DNA from: an uncultured Clostridia bacterium
GTDB lineage: Bacteria > Bacillota > Clostridia > Christensenellales > Borkfalkiaceae
DNA length: 27,761 nt
NCBI GenBank assembly: GCA_934271245.1
Contig: CAKQQY010000025.1
Coordinates: 1-27,761 of the forward strand
Reading direction: 5' to 3'
Shown piece by piece: positions 5,797 to 14,436 of this stretch; positions within the stretch are counted from its first letter, which is position 1; every line of letters starts with the position of its first letter. Below the pieces are notes generated by a model. The model had not been told where the DNA came from and did no database searches. It saw nothing but the letters and a program-made list of their open reading frames with translations. A program made the position numbers and the translations under genes.

Positions 5797-7047
5797 CTAT
5801 CTCTTTTCTACCATTACCTTTTTAAGGTGAGCGAATCTCGGAAGTCCGTCTTCTTTTACCATATTGCATTCGCCCTGAATAAGGGGAAGCGCGTATTTGA
5901 CGTATTCTTCGGAAACGCCCGTTCCGTTGTTGGTAATCCATTCGAGCGGAACGGTCTTTTCGGTGTTCGCCGCAAGCTCCAACGGAAGGAGTTTATATTC
6001 GATTTCGTATTTATCCCCAGCCTTTCTTTCGTAGCAGACCATTTTATCCGTTTCGCCGTTTACAGCCGCTCTTACCGCTTCTCTGCCCGCTTCGAACGTC
6101 TCTTCTATATCGGTGCCGGAAGCGCAGTGCGCGCCGCATCTCTGCATAAGCGAAAGTTCTATTCCGCGGGTCTTAAAGCCGGTTTTTTCTTTGATGAGGT
6201 TTGCAAGAGTTGCCGCTACGCCGCCGAGTTGCGCGTGACCGAAACTATCTCTCGCGCCCGTCTTTCCGAGCGCTTCGCAAATAAGCGTGCCGTCTTTATC
6301 GTGTATGCCTTCGGATACTACCGCGATACATTTATTGTTGTTCTTTTTGCAGACTTCTTCTACGTCTTTTACGAATTTATCCACGTCGAAATCGACTTCG
6401 GGTAAATAGATAAGGTCGGCGCCTAATCCTTTATAGTTTGCGAGAGCCGCCGCCGCGGTAAGCCAGCCGGCGTTTCTGCCCATCGCTTCGATTACGCATA
6501 CCATAGGCGTATCGTAAACTTTGGCGTCAAGGTTGATTTCCATAACCGTCGTCGCGATATATTTCGCTGCCGACGCGTATCCCGGGCAGTGGTCGGTTCC
6601 GTACAAGTCGTTATCGATAGTCTTGGGAACGCCTATAACGTTGATTTCGTAGCCGGACTTCGCCATATACTTGCTTATTTTGTTGCAGGTATCCATACTG
6701 TCGTTTCCGCCGTTATAGAAGAAGTATCTTACGTTATATTTTTTGAATACTTCTAAAATTCTCTTATAATCGGTGTCGTCTACGGACGCGTCTTTAAGTT
6801 TGTATCTTACCGAACCCAAAGCCGATGACGGAGTGTTTTTCAAAAGTTCGAGTTCTTTCATATCTTCTTTGGACATATCGTAGAACTCTTCGTTAAGTAT
6901 CCCCCTGATTCCGTGAGCCGCGCCGTAAACCGCCGTGACGTTTTCCGAATTCAATCCTTCGATAAACACGCCCGCCGCGCTTGCGTTGATTACCGACGTA
7001 GGTCCGCCCGATTGCGCGAACACTAATGCTCCTTTTAATCCTTTCAT
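5797..7047 (-). CDS. Pyrophosphate-dependent 6-phosphofructokinase
   Basis: This 416-residue PFK-superfamily enzyme phosphorylates fructose 6-phosphate reversibly using PPi. Two positions set the phosphoryl donor. Where ATP enzymes have GGDG this protein has GGND (113-116), placing Asp 116 where it would clash with ATP. Where ATP enzymes have PGTIDND it has PKTIDND (141-147), with Lys 142 as in PPi-dependent enzymes. EAMGRNAGW and LSLMQRCGAHCASGTD are the sugar-phosphate-binding regions. It is longer than the ATP-type enzyme next door (321 residues), as usual for this subgroup. AGGAG lies upstream of the ATG and only 19 bp separate it from pfkA, so both are probably transcribed together. The donor call follows family rules and was not measured. 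Confidence 0.9.
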   Translation of the reverse strand: MKGLKGALVFAQSGGPTSVINASAAGVFIEGLNSENVTAVYGAAHGIRGILNEEFYDMSKEDMKELELLKNTPSSALGSVRYKLKDASVDDTDYKRILEVFKKYNVRYFFYNGGNDSMDTCNKISKYMAKSGYEINVIGVPKTIDNDLYGTDHCPGYASAAKYIATTVMEINLDAKVYDTPMVCVIEAMGRNAGWLTAAAALANYKGLGADLIYLPEVDFDVDKFVKDVEEVCKKNNNKCIAVVSEGIHDKDGTLICEALGKTGARDSFGHAQLGGVAATLANLIKEKTGFKTRGIELSLMQRCGAHCASGTDIEETFEAGREAVRAAVNGETDKMVCYERKAGDKYEIEYKLLPLELAANTEKTVPLEWITNNGTGVSEEYVKYALPLIQGECNMVKEDGLPRFAHLKKVMVEKR

Positions 7048-7066
7048 ATTTATTCTCCTGTTAAAA

Positions 7067-8032
7067 TTATTTACTTAATATTCCCGCCGCTTCGTATAAG
7101 TCGTCGTTAAACGTTCTCTTGCAGTTGAACGCTTCTTCGAACGGCACGGCGATTATTTCGTTGCCTTTTATACCTATCGCGCTGGATACCGACGAATCGT
7201 CTTTTAACATTTCCACCGCTTTTACCGCGCAACGGGTAGCCAGAATTCTGTCTGACATAGTAGGAGAACCGCCCCTCTGAACGTGACCTAAATGTGTGAT
7301 TTTAATATCTACCCCCGCCTTTTCGTTAAGGTATGCGACGATATCGTCCCTGTTGCCCGCGCCTTCCGCCAGAACTATCATGTTGGAAGTTTTTCCGCGC
7401 AATTTACTTTTTATCAAAGAACTCGCGATTTCGTCCAGATCGTAAGGTCTTTCGGGTATCAATATGTATTCCGCGCCGCCGGCAAGTCCCGAGTAGAGAG
7501 CGATGTCGCCGCAATGACGACCCATAACTTCTATAAGACTTACTCTGTCGTGCGACTGCATGGTATCTCTTAAATTGTTTATTGCGGAAAGAACGGTATT
7601 TACCGCGGTATCGAAGCCTAACGTATAATCGGTATACGCAAGGTCGTTATCTATCGTTCCGGGGATTCCCATGCACTTTACGCCGAAGTTATCGGACAAA
7701 GCCTTCGCGCCGTGGAACGTTCCGTCGCCGCCGATGACCACGAGTCCTTCTATTCCGTAAGCGTCAAGCGTCATAGACCCTTTTTTCTGTCCTTCGAGAG
7801 TCATAAACTCCGCGCATCTCGCGGTTTTAAGGAAAGTTCCGCCCCTTTGTATTATATCCGAAACCGAGCGGTTTTCAAGTTCCGTTATCTGACCGGTTAT
7901 AAGACCTTCCCAGCCTCTTTCTATTCCGTAAACCTGCATGCCGAAATATCTCGCCGTTCTTACAGTTGCGCGAATCGCGGCGTTCATTCCGGGAGCGTCG
8001 CCCCCGCTGGTTAAAACACCTATCTTTTTCAT
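7067..8032 (-). CDS. pfkA: ATP-dependent 6-phosphofructokinase
   Basis: This 321-residue PfkA catalyses the committed step of glycolysis. It has the standard MKKIGVLTSGGDAPGMNAAIR start, GGDGT (101-105; Gly 104 specifies ATP), the catalytic PGTIDND (124-130), MGRHCGDIAL and HVQRGGSPTMSDR. Its length is normal for the bacterial homotetramer. AAGGACGG lies before the ATG and an extended -10 promoter is at 8081-8110. It is downstream of dnaE, a placement common in Clostridia and Bacillus-like genomes, and upstream of the PPi-type paralogue. Confidence 0.97.
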   Translation of the reverse strand: MKKIGVLTSGGDAPGMNAAIRATVRTARYFGMQVYGIERGWEGLITGQITELENRSVSDIIQRGGTFLKTARCAEFMTLEGQKKGSMTLDAYGIEGLVVIGGDGTFHGAKALSDNFGVKCMGIPGTIDNDLAYTDYTLGFDTAVNTVLSAINNLRDTMQSHDRVSLIEVMGRHCGDIALYSGLAGGAEYILIPERPYDLDEIASSLIKSKLRGKTSNMIVLAEGAGNRDDIVAYLNEKAGVDIKITHLGHVQRGGSPTMSDRILATRCAVKAVEMLKDDSSVSSAIGIKGNEIIAVPFEEAFNCKRTFNDDLYEAAGILSK

Positions 8033-8080
8033 AAATACCGTCCTTTTTCTTTTAGTTTAATATTTATCCGATCAAATAAA

Positions 8081-8110
8081 ATTCTACCACACCCGCGCGT
8101 TTTTTTACAA
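8081..8110 (-). promoter_or_regulatory. Promoter of the phosphofructokinase pair
   Basis: On minus, TTGTAA (8105-8110), an 18-bp spacer, and TAGAAT (8081-8086) preceded by TG one base upstream (extended -10). It lies between dnaE and pfkA, so the kinases can be expressed apart from dnaE. Confidence 0.6.
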
Positions 8111-8130
8111 ATTCTTTTAACGGGTTTATA

Positions 8131-11100
8131 TTATTTTTTCTTAAAAAATATTATTTCGTTATCTTTAAGATAGTTTTTAAGTTCCGACATAAGCCCTTCG
8201 CAACGACGTACGGACGCGGAGAAAGAATATTTTTTGCCGTCCATAGCGACTATTACCGCTATTTCGCCCGGATAACTCGTCAATATTTCCGATATTTTGT
8301 CGAATTTATCCTTTACGGCGTCGGATATTATCAGTCCCATATACTCTTTCTCTTTTGACTCCGCGGGTTCTTCTTTCGCCGCGTTTTCCACGTTCATTTT
8401 TTCTATCTTATCGACGTTTATCGAAACTTCGTTTCCTTTTATATGGATTTTACCCCATACTTCGACGAGTTCGTCGGCTACGATTTGGTCTCTTACGTCC
8501 GAATAAATCTTCGGGAAAAGCGTACATTCTATACTGCCGTAAAGGTCTTCGACGGTGACGAAGCACATATACGAACCCGATCTCGTCATTATTTTATCGG
8601 TGGAAGTGATTATTCCGCCGAAGTGGACTTTATCCCCTTCTTTTACTTCGGTATACACTCTCGTTCCGTCTTCGGGGTTCTCTTCGTCGTCGTACTGTAT
8701 TTCGTAAGAATCGAGTTTTTTGGTGGAAAAATCGAACTTTTCTAGTCTGTTTTTATAATCGTGGAGCGGATGACCCGTAAGATACAATCCGCAGACTTCC
8801 TTTTCTTTTAAGAGTTTTTGCTTGGAATCGTACTCGGGGATATCGGGATACGTTATAGTCAGCACGTCTTCGTCTTTTAGCAAGGTGTCGAAAAGCGACA
8901 TTTGCAGACTGTTTTTATTCTTATTGTCGGCGACGACCCTGTCGAGATAGTCGGCGTATACCGCGATGAGTTGCGAACGTCTTCTGCCTAACCTATCGAA
9001 CGCGCCCGCGTAAATAAGGTTTTCTATCATTCGCTTATTTAAACCGAAGGGCGAACAACGGTTAATAAAGTCTTCGAAAGAAGCGAACTTTCCGTTTTCT
9101 TCTCTCTCTTTAACGATTTCGCCTATGATGCCTACGCCGATATTTTTTATCGCGCCCAAGCCGTATCTTATCTGTTTATTCTTAACCGAGAACAACGCGT
9201 AAGACTCGTTGATGTCCGGCGGATTTACGGGGATTCCTTCCGTTTTCGCGTATGCGGTATATTGTTTTACGTCGGCTATGTTGGTGATTCTGTTGTTCAA
9301 AAACGCCGTGATGAATTCCGGTTCGTAATAGGCTTTTAAGTAGGCCGTCTGATACGTTACCATACTGTACGCCGCGGCGTGCGATTTATTGAAAGCGTAT
9401 TTCGCGAAGTCTTTCATTTCCGACCAGACTTTTTTCGCCACGTCTTCGGGTACGCCCCTTTTTATACAGCCGTCTATCGCTTTACTAACCTTGCCGTGAT
9501 CGTCTGTTGATTCGGGTTTGCCGTGCAGGAAAACGACTTCTTCTTTAGCCATTTCTTCCACTTTCTTTTTACCCATCATTCGGCGGACCATATCGGCCTG
9601 ACCTAACGTATAGCCTGCCAGCGACTGAACGATTTTCATAACCTGTTCCTGATACACGATACAGCCGTAAGTTTGTTCGAGTATAGGTTTTAACAAGGGG
9701 TGCGCGAACGACACTTTATCGGGGTTATGCTTGTTTTCTACGAATCTCGGTATCGAATCCATAGGTCCCGGTCGATAAAGCGAAACCGCCGCGATTATGT
9801 CTTCCAAACAAGTCGGTTTTAAGTCTTTAAGGAACTTTTTAAACCCCGCGGATTCGAGTTGGAATATGGCGTCGGTATTGCCGCTCGATATGAGTTCGTA
9901 TACTTTCGGGTCGTCGTATCCGATTTTCGCAAAGTCTACTTCCTCGCCGTAGTTTTGTTTGACGTATTCTATACAGTTCTTGATATCGGACAGGTTTCTT
10001 AGCCCTAAAAAGTCCATTTTAAGGAAGCCTAAATGTTCAAGTTCCACGCCCGTATACTGACTGGTTATATCCTCGTCGTTTCTCGAAAGAGGCATATGCC
10101 TGTCCAGTATGTCGTGACCGATTATTACGCCGCAGGCGTGCGTACTGCTCTGGCGCGGTGTGTCTTCGAGTCGCATTGCGATGTCCGCAACCCTTTTTAT
10201 GTTCGAGTCGTTATTATAAAGGTTTACGAGTTCGTCTACCGCAAAATGCGCCGACGTTAACCCTTCTTTTTCTTCTTTCGCGTTGGGCTTATAGAATCCG
10301 AATACCTTTTGCAGAATGTTGGGGCGTTTTATTTCTACGTCTTTACCCATTTTGGTTTGCTTAACGGGTATGGATTTCGTTATTTTGTCGCATTCGGCGT
10401 AAGGAACTCCTAACGCCCTTCCGACGTCTTTTATAGCGTTTTTCGCCGCCATCGTGCCGAAAGTAATTATTCGGCAAACCCTGTTTTCGCCGTACTTTTC
10501 GCGGACGTATTCTATTACTTCTTCGCGGCGGCAATCTTCGAAGTCTACGTCGAAGTCGGGCGCGGACACCCTTTCCGAGTTAAGAAATCTTTCGAAGTAA
10601 AGATCGTATTTCAACGGGTCGATATCGGTGATTCCGATAAGGTACGCAACGAGCGAACCTGCGCCGCTTCCCCTGCCGGGTCCGACGGACACGCCCATTT
10701 TCCTTGCCGCGTTTATGTAATCCCAGACGATAAGATAGTATTCGATAAAGCCTTGCTTTTCGATAACGGACATCTCGCTCTCTATTCTCTCCCTTATCTC
10801 TTTGGTTTCCGCCCCGTATTTTTTCTTTATGCCTTCGTTAATGAGTTTGTTTATATAAGTTACCGGGTCTTCGCCCGTTTCGGGAATATATCTCGGGAAC
10901 ATATAATGCCCGTAAACGAACTCGAAGTTGCATTTATCGGCGACTTCCAGCGTATTCTTTAAGGCTTCTTCGTCGTCGGGGAAAATGTTTTTCATTTCGT
11001 CGTAACTTTTAAGATAATAATCGTCCGAATTGAAACGCATTCTGTTCGGGTCGTTAAAATTGCTCTGCGTCTGAACGCACAGCAGTACGTCGTGCGGAAG

Positions 11101-11781
11101 CGCGTCGCTTTTATCTACGTAATGCACGTCGTTGGTGGCGACGAGTTTTATCCCGTACTTTTTTGCGTATCCCCTTAAACATTGATTTACCTTTAATTCT
11201 TCCTTTAAGCCGTGGTTTTGGATTTCGAGATAGAAGTCTTCCCCGAACACCCCCTTAAACCACTGCACGAGTTCTTCGGCTTTCTCGTAGTTATCGTGAA
11301 GTATCGCCTGCGGTATATCGCCCGCGATACACGCGGAAAGGCAGACTAACCCTTCGCTGTGTTCTTTTAACGTTTTTAAATCGATTCTCGGTTTATAATA
11401 ATACCCGTCCCTGAACGCGATGGCGTTTAAAAGAGATATGTTTTTATACCCCTGCTCGTTTTTAACGAGAAGTATAAGGTGTCTGCGGTCGCGCTCGTCG
11501 CCGGGTGTTGCCGTTCTCGTTTTCACCGTAAGGTCGTCGCAAACGTAAAACTCCGTGCCGAATATAGGCTTTATCGTTTGTCTGCCTTCCTTTTTGGCTT
11601 GTTTATTATACGCGCAGCAAGCGTCGTAAAAAGACACCGCGCCGTACATATTCCCGTGGTCGGTCATGGCGAGCGCGGGCATTCCGAGCGCCCCCGCTTT
11701 TTTTATGGCTAAATCCATAGTAGCCAAGCCGTCAAGCAAACTGTACTCCGTATGTAAATGCAAATGCACGAAATCAGACAT
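8131..11781 (-). CDS. dnaE: DNA polymerase III subunit alpha, DnaE type
   Basis: A 1216-residue replicative polymerase of the DnaE class without a PolC-type exonuclease domain. The PHP domain begins HLHLHTEYSLLDG (residues 6-18) with DHGNMYG at 41-47. The polymerase core has GPGRGSGAGSLVAY (367-380), the catalytic PDFDVDF (408-414; Asp 411 and 413 as active residues) and KMDFLGLRNL with the third aspartate. YRPGPMDSIPRF and YQEQVMKI are also conserved, and an OB fold (HFGGIITSTDKIMTRSGSYMCFVTVEDLYGSIE) lies near the C-terminus. The metal-binding histidines of PHP look largely present, so a proofreading role is conceivable. It lies 18 bp after whiA. Whether it is the main or secondary polymerase cannot be decided without the rest of the genome. 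Confidence 0.97.
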   Translation of the reverse strand: MSDFVHLHLHTEYSLLDGLATMDLAIKKAGALGMPALAMTDHGNMYGAVSFYDACCAYNKQAKKEGRQTIKPIFGTEFYVCDDLTVKTRTATPGDERDRRHLILLVKNEQGYKNISLLNAIAFRDGYYYKPRIDLKTLKEHSEGLVCLSACIAGDIPQAILHDNYEKAEELVQWFKGVFGEDFYLEIQNHGLKEELKVNQCLRGYAKKYGIKLVATNDVHYVDKSDALPHDVLLCVQTQSNFNDPNRMRFNSDDYYLKSYDEMKNIFPDDEEALKNTLEVADKCNFEFVYGHYMFPRYIPETGEDPVTYINKLINEGIKKKYGAETKEIRERIESEMSVIEKQGFIEYYLIVWDYINAARKMGVSVGPGRGSGAGSLVAYLIGITDIDPLKYDLYFERFLNSERVSAPDFDVDFEDCRREEVIEYVREKYGENRVCRIITFGTMAAKNAIKDVGRALGVPYAECDKITKSIPVKQTKMGKDVEIKRPNILQKVFGFYKPNAKEEKEGLTSAHFAVDELVNLYNNDSNIKRVADIAMRLEDTPRQSSTHACGVIIGHDILDRHMPLSRNDEDITSQYTGVELEHLGFLKMDFLGLRNLSDIKNCIEYVKQNYGEEVDFAKIGYDDPKVYELISSGNTDAIFQLESAGFKKFLKDLKPTCLEDIIAAVSLYRPGPMDSIPRFVENKHNPDKVSFAHPLLKPILEQTYGCIVYQEQVMKIVQSLAGYTLGQADMVRRMMGKKKVEEMAKEEVVFLHGKPESTDDHGKVSKAIDGCIKRGVPEDVAKKVWSEMKDFAKYAFNKSHAAAYSMVTYQTAYLKAYYEPEFITAFLNNRITNIADVKQYTAYAKTEGIPVNPPDINESYALFSVKNKQIRYGLGAIKNIGVGIIGEIVKEREENGKFASFEDFINRCSPFGLNKRMIENLIYAGAFDRLGRRRSQLIAVYADYLDRVVADNKNKNSLQMSLFDTLLKDEDVLTITYPDIPEYDSKQKLLKEKEVCGLYLTGHPLHDYKNRLEKFDFSTKKLDSYEIQYDDEENPEDGTRVYTEVKEGDKVHFGGIITSTDKIMTRSGSYMCFVTVEDLYGSIECTLFPKIYSDVRDQIVADELVEVWGKIHIKGNEVSINVDKIEKMNVENAAKEEPAESKEKEYMGLIISDAVKDKFDKISEILTSYPGEIAVIVAMDGKKYSFSASVRRCEGLMSELKNYLKDNEIIFFKKK

Positions 11782-11799
11782 ATCTTTATCCTTTGTTTT

Positions 11800-12741
11800 T
11801 TATAATTTACTCGCTATTTCTTCTATTTTGCGAAGTCTGTGATTCAAACAACTTTTGGTTATATCAAGCCTTTCCGCAAGGTCGCTTAAACTTTCGTCCG
11901 GATACGTTTCCCTTGCAACGGCGGTTTCTTCGAGTTCTTTTTTAAGGCTGTTTATGCCCGCCGTGTTTCTTATCTTTTCTATCGCTTTTATATGTTTCGC
12001 CGAAGCGCCGACTTGTTTATTGAGATTGCCTAAATCGCAATTTTTTTGTCTGTTGGAAAAATTCGCGACTTCTCTGTTTATCATTAAGTCGGTAAGCTTT
12101 AAAACGGAAACGGGCGCTTGCAGATACGCCACGAAATTTTTTATTTGTTCTCCGCTCTTTATATAAACGATATACGTTCCCTTTCTTTTCGCGACCTTGG
12201 CGACTACCCCCGAAAGAGAAAGTTTTTCCGCCGTGTCTTCCGCGGATTTTATATGCGAAAAAACCATTTCGGCGTGATACCCTTTGGCGTTTTTTTCGTC
12301 CGGTACGACGACGCTTCCCGACGAAACGAAAAGACCTTTTATAAAGGAACGCAAGCAGCATTCTTTTTCGGTTACTTCGCCGTACATATCGAAATTGATT
12401 TCTATTCCGCCGCCCGTCGTCTTTTTAAGAACGCCCAGCCCTTCAAGCACGTTTTCCGACCCGTCGCCCGACACGCCGATTATTACGTTATCACGTTTAT
12501 TGAGTCTGTCTTCCGAAACGGAAAATTCGCGTACTTCGTAGCCGTAAAGATTTTTTAAGTATCTCGATATGGTTTCGGCGGTTTCTTCGTCGCGGACGCG
12601 AAATTCCACCCCTATACTGTCGTTTTCCGAAAACAGCACGCCCGATCCCCTTATAAGTCCTGCCAGAAACGCCCGTTTACAACAGTTTTCTTTTATCGGT
12701 TTATTAAGTATTTCGTTTTTTACGCTTTCGGTAAAACTCAT
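11800..12741 (-). CDS. whiA: DNA-binding protein WhiA
   Basis: This 313-residue protein has the WhiA layout: an N-terminal LAGLIDADG-homing-endonuclease-like part with CCKRAFLAGLIRGSG (residues 20-34) and a second CCLRSFIKGLFVSSGSV repeat, a DxMINREVANFSNRQKNCD linker, and a C-terminal HTH (PDESLSDLAERLDITKSCLNHRLRKIEEIA). WhiA acts in sporulation control in actinomycetes and in division and chromosome segregation in Firmicutes. Its ATG overlaps the TGA of the PHP gene (ATGA), so translation is coupled. The rapZ and yvcK genes that normally precede it are absent here. Confidence 0.96.
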   Translation of the reverse strand: MSFTESVKNEILNKPIKENCCKRAFLAGLIRGSGVLFSENDSIGVEFRVRDEETAETISRYLKNLYGYEVREFSVSEDRLNKRDNVIIGVSGDGSENVLEGLGVLKKTTGGGIEINFDMYGEVTEKECCLRSFIKGLFVSSGSVVVPDEKNAKGYHAEMVFSHIKSAEDTAEKLSLSGVVAKVAKRKGTYIVYIKSGEQIKNFVAYLQAPVSVLKLTDLMINREVANFSNRQKNCDLGNLNKQVGASAKHIKAIEKIRNTAGINSLKKELEETAVARETYPDESLSDLAERLDITKSCLNHRLRKIEEIASKL

Positions 12742-13517
12742 AACTTGTCCTTAAATTTCTTAAACCTGAACTCGGGCAGTCTGCCGTCCACGTTCATAAT
12801 TCTGTCGGTGGGAAAGTCCAGCCGTTTTATCATTTTCTCCACGAGAGATATTTCGCCCACCCTGTCGGGCGTATGAGCGTCCGACCCGATGACGAATTTT
12901 ACGTCGGTTTTTAGAACTTCGTACAGTTCTTCGTCGCTCATATGAACCTTTTTAGCGTTAAGTTCGAGATATGTTCCGTAATCTGCCGCCGCTTTCGCGA
13001 CTTCTTTTACGTCGGCGTAGCACCCGAAGTTTAAGTGCGTTATGACGTCTACGGGATTGTTTTTTATAACGTTTATAAACGTTTTTGTGTTTCTTCTTCT
13101 TAAAGACTCGGAAACGTCCTTTTTACGCAGCGTTGCCGCGGCAAGGTCGGGAAGTCCGAGCGAGAAAAAAGAACCGAATTTATACATTATCAGTTTATGA
13201 AGCCCTGCCATAAACACGTCGAAATCGTCGTAATATTTCTCTTTTAAGTCGGTCGAACCGTCCGTTCCCGTTATATTCGATTCGATACCGAGCAGCACCT
13301 TTATTTTGCCGTCCGACACCCCGTTTAATCTGTCGATTTCCTTTCTCATTTTCGGAACTTTCCTTTTGGATATTCCGAAAAAGGGATGAGAAAAACCGTG
13401 GTCGGATATTGCAATCTCTTTCAATCCTTTTTCTATCGCTACGTTTACGTTTTCTTCTATCGTGCCTTTACCGTGGCTGAAAACGGTATGCGTATGATAA
13501 TCGGAAGTAAGTATCAT
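12738..13517 (-). CDS. PHP-family phosphoesterase (YcdX-like)
   Basis: A 259-residue stand-alone PHP domain protein. Metal ligands can be read: DYHTHTVFSHG (His 8, His 10), SDHG (Asp 39, His 40), GIESN (Glu), AGLHK (His), ITHLN (His) and SDAHTPDRVG near the end (Asp-x-His). The set fits a trinuclear-metal phosphatase. The substrate is unknown; relatives include histidinol phosphatases and phosphoesterases. It starts inside the murB stop (TAATG) and ends inside the whiA start (ATGA). In Clostridia a gene of this type commonly sits between murB and rapZ. The fold is sure and the reaction is not. Confidence 0.9.
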   Translation of the reverse strand: MILTSDYHTHTVFSHGKGTIEENVNVAIEKGLKEIAISDHGFSHPFFGISKRKVPKMRKEIDRLNGVSDGKIKVLLGIESNITGTDGSTDLKEKYYDDFDVFMAGLHKLIMYKFGSFFSLGLPDLAAATLRKKDVSESLRRRNTKTFINVIKNNPVDVITHLNFGCYADVKEVAKAAADYGTYLELNAKKVHMSDEELYEVLKTDVKFVIGSDAHTPDRVGEISLVEKMIKRLDFPTDRIMNVDGRLPEFRFKKFKDKL

Positions 13518-14389
13518 TAAAATTCTCCTAAATATCTGACTTCTTCTTTCAAGTCTACTCCGAACAGTTCTTTTACTCTTTTTTTTGCAAGTTTTATAAG
13601 CGAAACGACGTCGCGCGCCGTTGCCGAACCGTCGTTTATTATAAAATTCGCGTGCTTTACGGATATTTGCGCTCCGCCGATTTTTTCGCCTTTAAGCCCC
13701 GCTTCTTCTATAAGTCTGCCGGCAAAATCGCCGTCGGGATTTTTGAAAACCGAACCGCACGTTCTGCCTTTCGGTTGTTTTTCCGCTCTCTTTTTTAAGA
13801 TTTCCGCTTTCGTTTCGCTCTTTTTATCCGAAAGCGCGAAAGTAACGGCGTACACGGTTTCTTTCCCCGTGATAAACCTGCTTTTTCTGTATCCGAAGCG
13901 GCAATCTTCTTTATCGTATTTATTTAACTTTCCGTCCGCAAGCGTTTCTACGGACAAGACAAAATCGCCTATTCGTTTACCGAAAGCGCCGGCGTTCATC
14001 GTAACCGCGCCGCCGACGGACGACGGTATGCCGCAAAAACTTTCCAGTCCGTAAAGTCCCTTATTTTCGAGATAATTTATCGTTTTATTAAGGTCTGCTC
14101 CTGCAAAAACCCTTGCTTTACTTCCCGTAACGTATATGCGGTTAAGGTTTTTAATCGAGATAATTATTCCCCGAAAACCCGAATCGGATACGATAAGGTT
14201 ACTGCCGTTGCCTATAACGAACGTTTTTATCTTTCGGTTTAAGGCGTATTCCGTAACTTCTTTTAAGCCCTTCAACGAGTTTACCTTTACGAAATAGTCG
14301 GCGTTTCCGCCGATCCCCATAGTCGTATGCTTTCTTAACGGTTCGTTTTTTAAGATTACCGAGCCGTCTTTAAGGAATTCGGATAACAC
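13517..14389 (-). CDS. murB: UDP-N-acetylenolpyruvoylglucosamine reductase
   Basis: This 290-residue MurB is an FAD enzyme completing UDP-MurNAc synthesis for peptidoglycan. The FAD-binding part shows HTTMGIGGNADYFV (21-34), VIGNGSNLIVSDSGFRG (58-73) and GLESFCGIPSSVGGAVTMNAGAFG (114-137). The catalytic region is CGSVFKNP (211-218), with Ser 213 as the proton donor. The loop pattern fits the shorter type II enzymes of Gram-positives. It starts with GTG (14387-14389), supported by AGGAG 6-7 nt upstream. A promoter lies at 14406-14434. It is the first gene of murB-PHP-whiA-dnaE. Confidence 0.97.
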   Translation of the reverse strand: MLSEFLKDGSVILKNEPLRKHTTMGIGGNADYFVKVNSLKGLKEVTEYALNRKIKTFVIGNGSNLIVSDSGFRGIIISIKNLNRIYVTGSKARVFAGADLNKTINYLENKGLYGLESFCGIPSSVGGAVTMNAGAFGKRIGDFVLSVETLADGKLNKYDKEDCRFGYRKSRFITGKETVYAVTFALSDKKSETKAEILKKRAEKQPKGRTCGSVFKNPDGDFAGRLIEEAGLKGEKIGGAQISVKHANFIINDGSATARDVVSLIKLAKKRVKELFGVDLKEEVRYLGEF

Positions 14390-14405
14390 AAAATTCTCCT
14401 TTTAT

Positions 14406-14434
14406 ATTTTACTATAAATAATTTTTTTTTACAA
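14406..14434 (-). promoter_or_regulatory. Promoter of the murB-PHP-whiA-dnaE operon
   Basis: TTGTAA (14429-14434) and TAAAAT (14406-14411) on minus, 17 bp apart with an A-rich spacer. The -35 box ends 2 bp past the stop of the upstream solute-binding-like gene. Confidence 0.7.
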
Positions 14435-14436
14435 GG

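Noticed and set aside
8087..8130. Terminator for dnaE (ACCCG...CGGGT)
   Set aside because: Only 5 pairs around a loop of about 27 nt and no T-run after it; the region is better explained by the pfkA promoter.
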